Source of the DNA: Paracoccus lutimaris
Lineage (GTDB): Bacteria > Pseudomonadota > Alphaproteobacteria > Rhodobacterales > Rhodobacteraceae
Direction of reading: 5' to 3'
Length of the DNA stretch: 64,000 nt
Assembly: GCF_003337565.1 (NCBI RefSeq)
Contig: NZ_QPJL01000004.1
Coordinates: 1-64,000 of the forward strand
Shown here piece after piece: positions 24,254 through 32,564 of the stretch (the first letter of the stretch is position 1; the number at the start of each line of letters is the position of its first letter). The position numbers were made by a program, and so were the translations under genes. Under the pieces are notes generated by a model. It saw only the letters and a program-made list of their open reading frames with translations. It had not been told where the DNA came from and ran no database searches.

Positions 24254-24267
24254 TGAACATTTGTTCA
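24254..24267. promoter_or_regulatory. Perfect 14-bp palindrome upstream of ivd
   Basis: TGAACA (24254-24259) and TGTTCA (24262-24267) form a perfect dyad with a TT centre, embedded in an A/T-rich patch unlike its GC-rich surroundings, 22 bases before the ivd ATG. It is a likely operator for a TetR- or similar regulator of isovalerate catabolism. The regulator is not in the window. Confidence 0.5.
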
Positions 24268-24433
24268 TTTAACGCGCTTATGCCCGAATCCCGGGGCCAG
24301 CGTCAAGCCCCGGGGCAAGGCCATCCGCCTCTTTCCCGCATCCTGACCTGCACCGCCCGAGTCGGGCAAGCCGCGCCTTCGTTGACAAGGCGCAAGGCGC
24401 GGGCCATCCATGCCCCAGCCCGCAGGACCGCCA

Positions 24434-24985
24434 ATGACCCCTACCACCCCGACTGACCGCCTGCTGATCCTGCGCCACGCACCGCTGGCGCGACCGGGCC
24501 TTGCCGGGCGGCACGACGTGGATGCCGATTGCAGCGACCGCGCGGCGCTGGACTGGGCGGCGCGGGCCTTGCGGGGGGCCGGGGCGATCTGGGCCAGCCC
24601 GGCCCGGCGCTGCCGCCAGACCTGCGCGGCGCTGGGGATTTCCCCCGAATATCACCCCGCCCTGTGGGAACAGGATTTCGGCCAGTGGGAGGAACCGGGC
24701 GCCGTGATCCCCGACCTTGGCCCCCTGCCCGCCGCCGAGTTGGCCGCGCATCGCCCCCCCGGCGGCGAAAGCTTTCTGGACATGGCCGCGCGGGTGCAGC
24801 CGCTGCTGGCCGAGGCGCAGGGCACGACCGCGATCATCGCCCATGCCGGCACCGCGCGGGCAGCGCTCGCCATGGTGATCGGCCCCGCAGCGCTGTCCTT
24901 TTCCATCGCACCGCTGTCCCTGACCGTCCTGACCCGCACCCCCGGCGGCTGGTCGGTCGAGGCCGTCAACCGGGTCGCGCCATGA
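24434..24985 (+). CDS. Histidine phosphatase family protein, possible alpha-ribazole phosphatase
   Basis: This 183-residue phosphoglycerate-mutase-fold protein has the LRHAPLARPGLAGR catalytic His segment and a second His in IIAHAGTARAAL. ASPARRCRQTC and WEQDFGQWE follow the CobC-type pattern. It overlaps cbiB by four bases (ATGA), so the two are co-translated. That context supports removal of the alpha-ribazole 5'-phosphate late in cobalamin synthesis. The start at 24434 skips an unlikely eight-residue extension. Confidence 0.8.
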   Translation: MTPTTPTDRLLILRHAPLARPGLAGRHDVDADCSDRAALDWAARALRGAGAIWASPARRCRQTCAALGISPEYHPALWEQDFGQWEEPGAVIPDLGPLPAAELAAHRPPGGESFLDMAARVQPLLAEAQGTTAIIAHAGTARAALAMVIGPAALSFSIAPLSLTVLTRTPGGWSVEAVNRVAP

Positions 24986-25917
24986 TCCTGTCGCAAGGCA
25001 CGCTGACCGTGGCACTGGTGGCGCTGGCGCTGGATGCGCTGATCGGCTGGCCCGACGGGCTTTATCGCCGCATCTCGCATCCGGTGGTCTGGCTGGGGCG
25101 GTTGATAGCGGCGCTGGACCGGCGCTGGAACCAGGGCGGGCACCGGGTCCTGCGCGGGGCGCTGGCGGCGCTGGTCACCATCGCGGCGGCGGGGGTCCCG
25201 GCGATCCTGCTGACGCAGGCGCTGATGCCGCTGCCCCTTGGCCCGGTCCTGCTCGGCGTGCTGGCTTGGCCTCTGGTCGCCACCCGCTCGCTTTACGATC
25301 ACGTTGCCGCCGTCGCCCGCCCCCTGGCCGCAGGCGACATGCCCGGCGCGAAAGCCGCTGTCGCCATGATCGTCGGCCGCGATCTGGAAGACCGCCCCGA
25401 ACCCATCGCCCGCGCCGCACTGGAAAGCCTCGCTGAGAATGCCTCGGACGGGGTGGTGGCGCCGGTCCTCTGGGCGGCCATTGCCGGGCTGCCCGGCATC
25501 GCCGCCTATAAGGCCATCAACACGCTGGATTCGATGATCGGCCATATGAGCCCGCGCCACGCGCTGTTCGGGCGCTTTGCGGCGCGGCTGGACGATCTGG
25601 TGAACCTGCCCGCCTCGCGCCTGACCGGGCTTTTGTTCATCGCCGCCGGCTGGTCACGCGCCGCATGGGCGGTGATGCGCCGCGATGCCCGCCGCCACCG
25701 TTCGCCCAATGCCGGCTGGCCCGAGGCCGCGATGGCCGGCGCGCTGGGGGTGCGGCTCTCGGGGCCGCGCAGCTATGCGGGCGTGGAAACGCCCGAACCC
25801 TGGCTGAACGAGGGCGCCCGCGATCCGGGCGCGAGCGATCTTATGCGCGGGCTTGCGCTCTATCGCCGGGCGATGGTGCTGCTGGGACTTGGCCTTGCCG
25901 TGTTGCTGGCGTTTTAG
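24982..25917 (+). CDS. cbiB: Adenosylcobinamide-phosphate synthase CbiB/CobD
   Basis: This membrane enzyme attaches aminopropanol (phosphate) to adenosylcobyric acid. The 311-residue protein has several hydrophobic helices. Family signatures present are HPVVWLGRLI near residue 33, IVGRDLEDRPEPIARAALES with ENASDGVVAP and YKAINTLDSMIGH in the middle, and ARDARRHRSPNAGWPEAAMAGALGVRL near the C terminus. Nomenclature differs: it is CobD in the aerobic pathway and CbiB in enterics. Its stop overlaps the convergent hemC stop by four bases. Most other B12 genes are elsewhere. Confidence 0.93.
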   Translation: MILSQGTLTVALVALALDALIGWPDGLYRRISHPVVWLGRLIAALDRRWNQGGHRVLRGALAALVTIAAAGVPAILLTQALMPLPLGPVLLGVLAWPLVATRSLYDHVAAVARPLAAGDMPGAKAAVAMIVGRDLEDRPEPIARAALESLAENASDGVVAPVLWAAIAGLPGIAAYKAINTLDSMIGHMSPRHALFGRFAARLDDLVNLPASRLTGLLFIAAGWSRAAWAVMRRDARRHRSPNAGWPEAAMAGALGVRLSGPRSYAGVETPEPWLNEGARDPGASDLMRGLALYRRAMVLLGLGLAVLLAF

Positions 25918-26855
25918 CCCCAGTCAAAGAAATCCGCCGGCGCCCGCCCGCGCAGCTCATTGGCCAGATCGGTGCCCATCGCCGCCCCGTCCGAGGCCGG
26001 CCCGCTGCGTTCGCCCGCGATCACCTCGCTGCCATCGGGGCGCAGGATCTCGCCCCGCAGATGCAGCCGGTCGCCGTCAAGCTCGGCCAGCCCGGCGATG
26101 GGGGTCTGGCAGGATCCGTCCAGCCGCTTGAGAAAGGCGCGCTCGGCCGCCATGCGCAGCGCGCTGTCGCGATTGGCAATCGCGGCCAGCATCGCACCGA
26201 TGCGCGCATCATCGGCGCGCCGCTCGACCCCGATGCAGCCCTGAGCGACGGCGGGCAGCATCTCATCGGCTTCGACCGCGCCCCGCGCCACATGTTGCAT
26301 GCCCAGACGCGAGAGCCCCGCCATGGCCAGAAAAGTCGCGACCGCAACGCCATCTTCCAGCTTTTTCAGGCGCGTCTGGACGTTTCCGCGAAACTCGACC
26401 AATTGCAGATCGGGCCGGCGCTGCGCCAGTTGCGCCCGCCTGCGCAGGCTGGACGAGCCGACGACCGCGCCTTGCGGCAATCCCGAGATGCTGCCGAAAT
26501 GCGGGCTGACAAAAGCGTCGCGCACATCCTCGCGCGGCAGATAGCAGTCGATGACCAGCCCCTCGGGCTGGATCGTCGGCATGTCCTTCATCGAATGCAC
26601 GGCGATGTCGATCTCGCCCGCCGTCAGCGCATCCTCGATCTCGCGGGTGAACAGGCCCTTGCCGCCGATCTCTTTCAGCGGGCGGTCCAGCACGCGGTCA
26701 CCGGTGGTCTTGATGACCACGATCTCGAATGCATTTTCGGGCAGGCCATGGGCGGCCATCAGCCGCGCGCGGGTCTCATGCGCCTGCGCAAGCGCCAAGG
26801 CCGAGCCGCGCGTGCCGATGCGAAGGGGGGTCTGGGGGTCAGGCATCTGGGTCAT
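25914..26855 (-). CDS. hemC: Porphobilinogen deaminase (hydroxymethylbilane synthase)
   Basis: HemC links four porphobilinogens into hydroxymethylbilane in haem and B12 synthesis. The 313-residue protein starts with LRIGTRGSALALAQA. It contains HSMKDMPT and VGSSSLRRRAQL, both substrate-binding, and LDGSCQTPIAG, with the Cys that carries the dipyrromethane cofactor. Length and motifs are standard. It is divergent from hemE, with a 75-base gap, so the two tetrapyrrole genes may share control. Confidence 0.96.
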   Translation of the reverse strand: MTQMPDPQTPLRIGTRGSALALAQAHETRARLMAAHGLPENAFEIVVIKTTGDRVLDRPLKEIGGKGLFTREIEDALTAGEIDIAVHSMKDMPTIQPEGLVIDCYLPREDVRDAFVSPHFGSISGLPQGAVVGSSSLRRRAQLAQRRPDLQLVEFRGNVQTRLKKLEDGVAVATFLAMAGLSRLGMQHVARGAVEADEMLPAVAQGCIGVERRADDARIGAMLAAIANRDSALRMAAERAFLKRLDGSCQTPIAGLAELDGDRLHLRGEILRPDGSEVIAGERSGPASDGAAMGTDLANELRGRAPADFFDWG

Positions 26856-26930
26856 GCGATGGACTTAGCGCCCGCCCTTGGCCTTGACAACGGGAACCTG
26901 CGCGCCATGAAGGGCGCCAAGAGGTGAGAC

Positions 26931-27959
26931 ATGTCACAAAAACCGATCCTTCGCGCCCTTTCGGGCGAGCGCCTGCCCGTTCCACCCGTGTGGATGATGC
27001 GTCAGGCGGGGCGTTACCTGCCCGAATACCGCGCGACCCGCGCTCAGGCCGGCGACTTTTTGTCGCTGTGCTACACGCCCGATCTGGCGGCCGAGGTGAC
27101 GCTGCAACCGATCCGCCGCTATGCATTCGACGCGGCGATTCTCTTTGCCGACATCCTGCTGGTGCCGCAGGCGCTCGGTGCCGACCTGTGGTTCGTGACC
27201 GGCGAGGGGCCGCGGCTGTCCACGATCAGCGATGCTGCGGGCGTGGCCGCGCTGAAGCCCGTGGACGCGATCCACGAGGTCCTGAACCCGGTCTATGAAA
27301 CCGTCCGCATCCTCGCCCGCGAATTGCCGCCCGAGGTGACGCTGATCGGTTTCGCCGGCGCCCCTTGGACGGTCGCGACCTATATGATCGCCGGGCGCGG
27401 CACCCCCGATCAAGGCCCCGCCCATGCGATGAAGGCAGCCGACCGCGCCGCCTTCTCCGCCCTGATCGAACGCATCACCGACGCAACCATCGAATACCTG
27501 TCCGCCCAGATTCAGGCCGGGGCCGAGGTGGTCAAACTTTTCGACAGCTGGGCCGGCTCGCTGAAAGGTCAGGATTTCGACGATTTCGCGCTGGCCCCCG
27601 CCAAGCGCATCATTGCCGCGATCAAGGGCCGCCATCCCGGCATCCCCGTCATCGCCTTCCCGCGCGAGGCCGGCCCCCGCTATGCCGGTTTCGCCCGCGC
27701 CACCGGCGCCGATTGCGTGGCGCTGGACAATTCTGTCAGCGCCGAATGGGCGGCGGCCGAGGTGCAAAAGGACGGCTGCGTGCAGGGCAATCTGGACCCC
27801 TCGTTGCTGGTCACCGGCGGCGCGGCGCTTGAGGCCGAGACCCGCCGCATCGTTCAGGCCTTTTCGAACGGCCCGCATATCTTCAACCTCGGCCATGGCA
27901 TCACCCCCGAGGCCGACCCCGAGAACGTGACCCGGATGCTCGCGGCCATTCGCGGCTGA
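26931..27959 (+). CDS. hemE: Uroporphyrinogen decarboxylase
   Basis: HemE decarboxylates uroporphyrinogen III to coproporphyrinogen III, committing to haem and bacteriochlorophyll rather than B12. The 342-residue barrel has the signature [16 protein letters not shown] at residues 19-34, [26 protein letters not shown] and the late [23 protein letters not shown] element at 26883 could be its -35 box. It ends 12 bases before the EamA transporter gene, which is probably co-transcribed. Confidence 0.96.
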   Translation: MSQKPILRALSGERLPVPPVWMMRQAGRYLPEYRATRAQAGDFLSLCYTPDLAAEVTLQPIRRYAFDAAILFADILLVPQALGADLWFVTGEGPRLSTISDAAGVAALKPVDAIHEVLNPVYETVRILARELPPEVTLIGFAGAPWTVATYMIAGRGTPDQGPAHAMKAADRAAFSALIERITDATIEYLSAQIQAGAEVVKLFDSWAGSLKGQDFDDFALAPAKRIIAAIKGRHPGIPVIAFPREAGPRYAGFARATGADCVALDNSVSAEWAAAEVQKDGCVQGNLDPSLLVTGGAALEAETRRIVQAFSNGPHIFNLGHGITPEADPENVTRMLAAIRG

Positions 27960-27971
27960 GGGGCGCAGTCG

Positions 27972-28850
27972 ATGGGCTGGATCCTTGCCACGCTGATCGC
28001 GGCAGCGGCCCAGACCGGCCGCAATGCCGCGCAACGCCGCTTGACGGCGGAACTGGGCACGATGGGCGCGACCGCCGTGCGGTTCCTGTTTGGCCTGCCC
28101 TTTGCCGCGCTTGCCCTTGTCGGCCTGGCCATGCTGACCCGCCTGCCCACACCCGACGCCAGCGTGCTGGGCTGGGCGGCACTGGGGGCCGTCTCGCAGA
28201 TCGCGGCGACGGCGCTGATGCTGCTCACGATGAAAAGCCGGGGTTTCGGCGTCACCACCGCGCTGATCAAGACCGAGCCGGTGACGCTGGCGCTGATCGG
28301 CGCGGTGCTCCTGGCCGAACCCCTTGGCCCCGCCCGCATGGGCGCCATCGCCACAGCCACGCTGGGCGTGTTGCTGATGTCGGGCACCGACTGGCGCCGG
28401 GGCGGCTGGGCCGCTGCCGCGCTTGGCATCGCGGCGGGCGCGCTTTTCGGCCTTTCGGCCATCGGCTTTCGCGGCGCCATCCTAGCCCTGCCCCATGGCG
28501 ACAGCGTCACCCGCGCCGCCACGGTCCTGACCCTCAGCCTTGCCCTGCAAAGCGCGATCATGCTGGTCTGGCTTTCGGTCGCGGATCGCGCCGCGCTGGC
28601 CGGAATCGTCCGCCACTGGCGCGGCTCGCTGGGCGCGGGCGCGCTGGGGGCGCTTGCCTCGCTCTTCTGGTTCATCGGTTTTGCGCTGACGGCCGCCGCC
28701 AATGTCCGCACCTTGGCGCTGGTCGAGGTGGTGATGGCGCAGCTCGTCTCAGGCCGGGTCTTTCGCGAAGGCGCAAGCCCCCGCCAGCTAGCCGGCATGG
28801 GCCTGATCGTCCTTGGCGTCGCGAGCCTGATCGCGCTCAGTGCCCGGTAA
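27972..28850 (+). CDS. EamA/DMT superfamily permease
   Basis: This 292-residue protein has about ten hydrophobic helices arranged as two EamA repeats (residues 5-135 and 145-290), the second ending LAGMGLIVLGVASLIAL. The substrate is unknown; DMT permeases often export amino acids or metabolites. It follows hemE by 12 bases and overlaps the convergent lysE-type gene by 14 bases. Confidence 0.85.
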   Translation: MGWILATLIAAAAQTGRNAAQRRLTAELGTMGATAVRFLFGLPFAALALVGLAMLTRLPTPDASVLGWAALGAVSQIAATALMLLTMKSRGFGVTTALIKTEPVTLALIGAVLLAEPLGPARMGAIATATLGVLLMSGTDWRRGGWAAAALGIAAGALFGLSAIGFRGAILALPHGDSVTRAATVLTLSLALQSAIMLVWLSVADRAALAGIVRHWRGSLGAGALGALASLFWFIGFALTAAANVRTLALVEVVMAQLVSGRVFREGASPRQLAGMGLIVLGVASLIALSAR

Positions 28851-29430
28851 GCACCGGCGCCATCGAGACGACCAGCAGAACCGCCATCACCCGGTTGAAC
28901 AGCCGCAGCCGCCCCGGCTCTTGCAAGACGCCCCGCAGCCCCCGCCCCATCGCCGCCCAGATCGCGACTGAAGGCAGGTTCACCAGCGTAAAGATCAGCG
29001 CCACCATCAGCGCGCCGCCCGCCCCGGCGGAATAGGCCGACAGCGCGCCCAGCCCCATCATCCAGGCCTTGGGATTGATCCACTGAAACGCGCAGGCGGC
29101 CAGAAAGCCCATCGGCCGCGCCCCGGCATAGCCCGTCCCGATCGGGGCCGAGGCATGGGCGATCTTCCAGGCCAGCCACAGCATATAACCCATGCTGATC
29201 CATTTCATCGCCTCGGCCAACCGCGGCGAGCCGGCGATCAGCCGGTCCACCCCCAGCCCCAGCAGCGCCACCATGGCCCCGAATCCCAGCGCCACACCCA
29301 GCATATGCGGCAGCGTCCGGCGCAGGCCGAAATTCGCCCCCGAGGCCATCAGCATGACATTGTTCGGCCCCGGCGTGACCGAGGTGACAAAGGCAAAGGC
29401 TGTCAGCGCCATCAGAATTTGCTGCGACAT
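28837..29430 (-). CDS. LysE/RhtB family amino-acid exporter
   Basis: This 197-residue protein has about six membrane segments. The LysE signature is present: FVTSVTPGPNNVMLMASGANFGLRRTLPH (residues 13-41), then LGVALGFGAMVALLGLG and FQWINPKAWMMGLGAL. It probably exports an amino acid. It is encoded back to back with an Lrp/AsnC regulator 67 bases away, the usual arrangement for regulator-controlled exporters. The start at 29430 is preferred over the long frame to 29583, which would cross the regulator's promoter and start. Confidence 0.9.
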   Translation of the reverse strand: MSQQILMALTAFAFVTSVTPGPNNVMLMASGANFGLRRTLPHMLGVALGFGAMVALLGLGVDRLIAGSPRLAEAMKWISMGYMLWLAWKIAHASAPIGTGYAGARPMGFLAACAFQWINPKAWMMGLGALSAYSAGAGGALMVALIFTLVNLPSVAIWAAMGRGLRGVLQEPGRLRLFNRVMAVLLVVSMAPVLTGH

Positions 29431-29497
29431 TGCGTGTTTCCCATCAGATGCCGCAATGCTATTGCTGAATGAACGCAATTTCAGACCATTTTTTCGA

Positions 29498-29974
29498 ATG
29501 ACAGCGCCAACACAACAACCAGATCTTGATATCGACCCCATATCCGCGCGGATCTTGCGCATCCTTGCGAGGAATGGCCGCATCCCGAATCAACAGCTCG
29601 CCGCCGAGGTGGGCCTCTCGCCCTCGGCCTGCCTGCGCCGGGTGCAGGAACTTGAGCGGCGCGGCGCCATCCAGGGCTACCGCGCCTCCATCGCGCCTGC
29701 CGCCCGTGCGGCGGGCTTCACCGCCTATGTGACCATCGGCCTGTCGCGCCACACCAACGAGGCCCAGCGCGCCTTCGAGCACGCCTGCCTTGCCGCGCCG
29801 CAGGTCCGCGAATGCCACAACATCACCGGCTCGGTCGAATACCTGCTGCGGGTCGAGGTCCGCGACCTCGAAGCCTATCGCCGCTTCCATATCGAGGTTC
29901 TGGGCGCATTCCCGCAGATCGCCACCATCACCACCCATGTGGTCATGGGCTCACCCAAGGACGACCGCGCCTGA
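29498..29974 (+). CDS. Lrp/AsnC family transcriptional regulator
   Basis: This 158-residue protein has an N-terminal winged helix-turn-helix (ARILRILARNGRIPNQQLAAEVGLSPSACLRRVQELERRGAI, written here as the segment covering residues 18-60). The C-terminal RAM ligand-binding domain includes VRECHNITGSVEYLLRVEVRD. It binds amino-acid ligands as an oligomer. It is divergent from the LysE exporter, whose expression it most likely controls through the short A/T-rich gap (29431-29497). Confidence 0.92.
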   Translation: MTAPTQQPDLDIDPISARILRILARNGRIPNQQLAAEVGLSPSACLRRVQELERRGAIQGYRASIAPAARAAGFTAYVTIGLSRHTNEAQRAFEHACLAAPQVRECHNITGSVEYLLRVEVRDLEAYRRFHIEVLGAFPQIATITTHVVMGSPKDDRA

Positions 29975-29975
29975 T

Positions 29976-30040
29976 TTCTTCTTCATCCAAATATCCATGC
30001 CGCCCGCGCGCCAAGGCGATGGGGCTTCCCCCCTCGCGCC
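29976..30040. repeat. Degenerate copy D of the dispersed intergenic repeat
   Basis: CTTCATCCAAATATCC keeps the core of copies A and B, followed by a GCCAAGGCGATGGGG stretch resembling their first hairpin. It is truncated and diverged. It fills the gap between the Lrp gene and the helicase gene. Confidence 0.45.
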
Positions 30041-30060
30041 CGCCGGGCTAACAGGGTCGC

Positions 30061-31596
30061 ATGACCCTTCCCACCCTTTCCCCCGATCAGGCCGAAGCCT
30101 GGGACGCGCTGGCCGCCCTGCTGGAAGATGCCGGCATCGACCTGATCTCCGAGGAAATCGCCCCGCCCCAACCCGGCAAGGGCCGCGTCATGGCGGTGAT
30201 CGGCAAGGCCGGCTCGGGCAAGACGCTGCTGCTGGCGGAGCTGACCAAGGCGCTGCGCGCAGCAGGCATCGACATCGTCTCGGGCGATTATGAAAGCAAG
30301 CGGCGCAAGGACCGCCGCACGGTCGCAATCCTTGCCCCCACCAACAAGGCGGCGTTCGTGCTGCGCATGCGCGGCGTCCCGGCGACGACGATCCACCGCA
30401 TCCTTTATACCCCGGTCTATGATCCCGAATACGAGCGCATCGCCGACTGGCTGACCGGGCTGGGTGACCGCCCGGCGGTCGATGGGCTGATGGAGGGGCT
30501 GACCGAGGCCGCGCTGGACCGCGCGAAGGCTTTTTACGACCAGCATGCCTCGATCCCCGGCGCGCTGGCGGCGGCGGGTCTGCGCGGCTCGGATTTCATC
30601 CGCGGCTGGAAACGGCGCGAGGACGGCCTCGATATCGGCCTGATCGACGAGGCCTCGATGCTGGACGAACGCCAGTTCGAGGATCTGCGCGAAATCTTCC
30701 CGGTCCTGATCCTGTTTGGCGACCCCGCGCAGCTTGCCCCGGTGGGCCAGTCGGGCGAGATGGTCTTTGACCGGCTGGCCGCGCCGCAACGGCTGGTCCT
30801 GAACCGCATCCACCGCCAGCAGGATGACAGCCCGATCCTTGACCTTGCGCATGCGCTGTCGGACCCGGCGCTGGAATTCGACACGTTCGAGCGCATGATC
30901 CGCGAGGCGGCAAGCCGCGACCCGCGCGTGATCTGGGCCGAGCGAGTCGAGTCGGACCTGATGGCCGAAAGCCCGGTTCTGGTCTGGCGCAACGTGACCC
31001 GCATCAAGCTGATCCAGGCCTTCCGCTCGGCCTATGGCGCGCCGGGCGATGCGCTGATGCCGGGCGAGCCGCTGATCTGCGACGGGCTGGAACTGCCCCT
31101 GAAACACCGCAAGAAACGCATCGACCTTGAGGCGCGCGGCCTGATCAAGGGCGCGCAGGTGATCTATCTGGGGCCGGGGCGCAAGCCGGGCTTTTCGCGC
31201 CTGCATGTCGTCGGCGCCGAGGAACCGCGTTTTTCCGCCGCCTCGATCATCAAGATCGAGATGCCCGATGTCGAGGAACCCTTCATCCCCTACGCCGCGC
31301 GCATGGGGGCGACCTTCCTGCATGGCGCGGCGGTGACGATCCACAAGGCGCAGGGCAGCCAATGGCCTGACGTGCAGGTCTTTGGCCCCGATATTTCCGC
31401 CGCCGCATGGTCGGGCCGCTCCGAGGCCGGGATCGCGCTGTGGAAACGGCTGGCCTATGTCGCCATCACCCGCGCGCAGGAACGCCTGCATTGGGTGGTG
31501 AAATCGCGCCTTGCGCGGCCCTCGGCCCCCTTGGGGATCGACCATCTGGACGCGCCCGCCGCCACGCTGCAACTGGCCGCCGAAACCGAGGTCTGA
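30061..31596 (+). CDS. RecD-like superfamily 1 DNA helicase (orphan)
   Basis: This 511-residue ATPase has Walker A GKAGSGKT (residues 48-55), a motif Ia-like APTNKAAFVL and Walker B LIDEASML. GDPAQLAPVG forms motif III, and the C-terminal block has HKAQGSQW and YVAITRAQERL. This is the RecD/TraA helicase core without the long N-terminal part of RecD2. No recB or recC gene is near. Proteins of this type are annotated as ATP-dependent RecD-like helicases in Rhodobacterales; their precise DNA substrate is not established. Confidence 0.88.
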   Translation: MTLPTLSPDQAEAWDALAALLEDAGIDLISEEIAPPQPGKGRVMAVIGKAGSGKTLLLAELTKALRAAGIDIVSGDYESKRRKDRRTVAILAPTNKAAFVLRMRGVPATTIHRILYTPVYDPEYERIADWLTGLGDRPAVDGLMEGLTEAALDRAKAFYDQHASIPGALAAAGLRGSDFIRGWKRREDGLDIGLIDEASMLDERQFEDLREIFPVLILFGDPAQLAPVGQSGEMVFDRLAAPQRLVLNRIHRQQDDSPILDLAHALSDPALEFDTFERMIREAASRDPRVIWAERVESDLMAESPVLVWRNVTRIKLIQAFRSAYGAPGDALMPGEPLICDGLELPLKHRKKRIDLEARGLIKGAQVIYLGPGRKPGFSRLHVVGAEEPRFSAASIIKIEMPDVEEPFIPYAARMGATFLHGAAVTIHKAQGSQWPDVQVFGPDISAAAWSGRSEAGIALWKRLAYVAITRAQERLHWVVKSRLARPSAPLGIDHLDAPAATLQLAAETEV

Positions 31597-31607
31597 GGTT
31601 CGGGGAC

Positions 31608-32420
31608 CTAGCCCCGGTCCAGCGACTTGCGGCCGGGGCGCAGCTGGTTCATGCGCAGCTCCAGCGCCTCGATCAGCGCCTCGCGCGGGATGCCGGTTTC
31701 CTGCGACAGCCGCAGCAGGCCGAAATGCACCCGGGCGATTTCCTGATAATAGCGGGTGAAATGATAGTTGATCGTCGCCCCCGCCACCGCGCCCAGAACC
31801 GGCACGGTCTGCGCCGCCAGCTTCTGCGCCATCGAGGCAGAGAGCCTGGGCGCCACCCGCGCGATCAGCGCCTGCACCGTATGGCCGGTGACGGTCATGC
31901 GCGCGGTCAAAAGCCCCAGATCCGCGCCCTCATCCTCGGACAGGGGGCCGGCCGAGGCAAAGACATGCAGCGCCTCGCGCCGGGCCTGATCGGCATCGGG
32001 GTCAAAGCCATGTTCGGCGGCGATATCCATGATCGCCCGCAACAGCAGCGTGATGGTGACCGGCAGTTCCAGCATGGCGCCGCCGATCCCGGCAAGCCCG
32101 CCCACCGCGCCCGAGGTGGTCGACAAAAGCCGGTTGAACATGTCGCCCCGGTCGCGCAGCACGCCCCGCGACCTTGAGGCCGCATCAAAGGCGCGGTTCA
32201 GCGCCGCCAGCGTCAGCTTGTCCATACGCCCGCGCACCGGCGCGGGCAGCTTTTCCAGCAGCCCCTCGGCCTTGCCGCCGACGGTATTGAGCAGCTCCAT
32301 GGCGATGCCGCCCGCCGCCAGATAGCGGCGCGCCAGCCGGTCGATCTCGGCATGGACGGTGGGGTCGGTGATCGGGGGCAGGATCGACTGCCGCGGGGAG
32401 ATCTGGCTTTGCTCGGTCAT
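31608..32420 (-). CDS. EcsC family protein
   Basis: This 270-residue protein has the EcsC layout: a mixed N region, then two Gly/Ala-rich amphipathic stretches (SGAVGGLAGIGGAMLELPVTITLLLRAIMDIA and VPVLGAVAGATINYHF, residues about 100-131 and 205-220) that may associate with membrane. The C-terminal helices include EIARVHFGLLRLSQETG. EcsC proteins sit near ABC exporters in Bacillus, but no transporter is adjacent here and the biochemical role is unknown. It is convergent with the helicase gene. Confidence 0.8.
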   Translation of the reverse strand: MTEQSQISPRQSILPPITDPTVHAEIDRLARRYLAAGGIAMELLNTVGGKAEGLLEKLPAPVRGRMDKLTLAALNRAFDAASRSRGVLRDRGDMFNRLLSTTSGAVGGLAGIGGAMLELPVTITLLLRAIMDIAAEHGFDPDADQARREALHVFASAGPLSEDEGADLGLLTARMTVTGHTVQALIARVAPRLSASMAQKLAAQTVPVLGAVAGATINYHFTRYYQEIARVHFGLLRLSQETGIPREALIEALELRMNQLRPGRKSLDRG

Positions 32421-32564
32421 CGTAAGAATAGCATGGGGTCGCGGATCGCCTGCCGCAAGGGCGCCGGGCCGAGAAAAGCGCGCCTCCGCTCATCCTGCCC
32501 TCCGCCGGCTTCCAGCCAGGCGACGATTGCAGCCGATCCCGCCCGCACGGACGGCCTTCGCGCG

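Noticed and set aside
24268..24433. Cobalamin riboswitch upstream of the cobC-like/cbiB pair
   Set aside because: No B12-box sequence or plausible multi-hairpin leader was seen.
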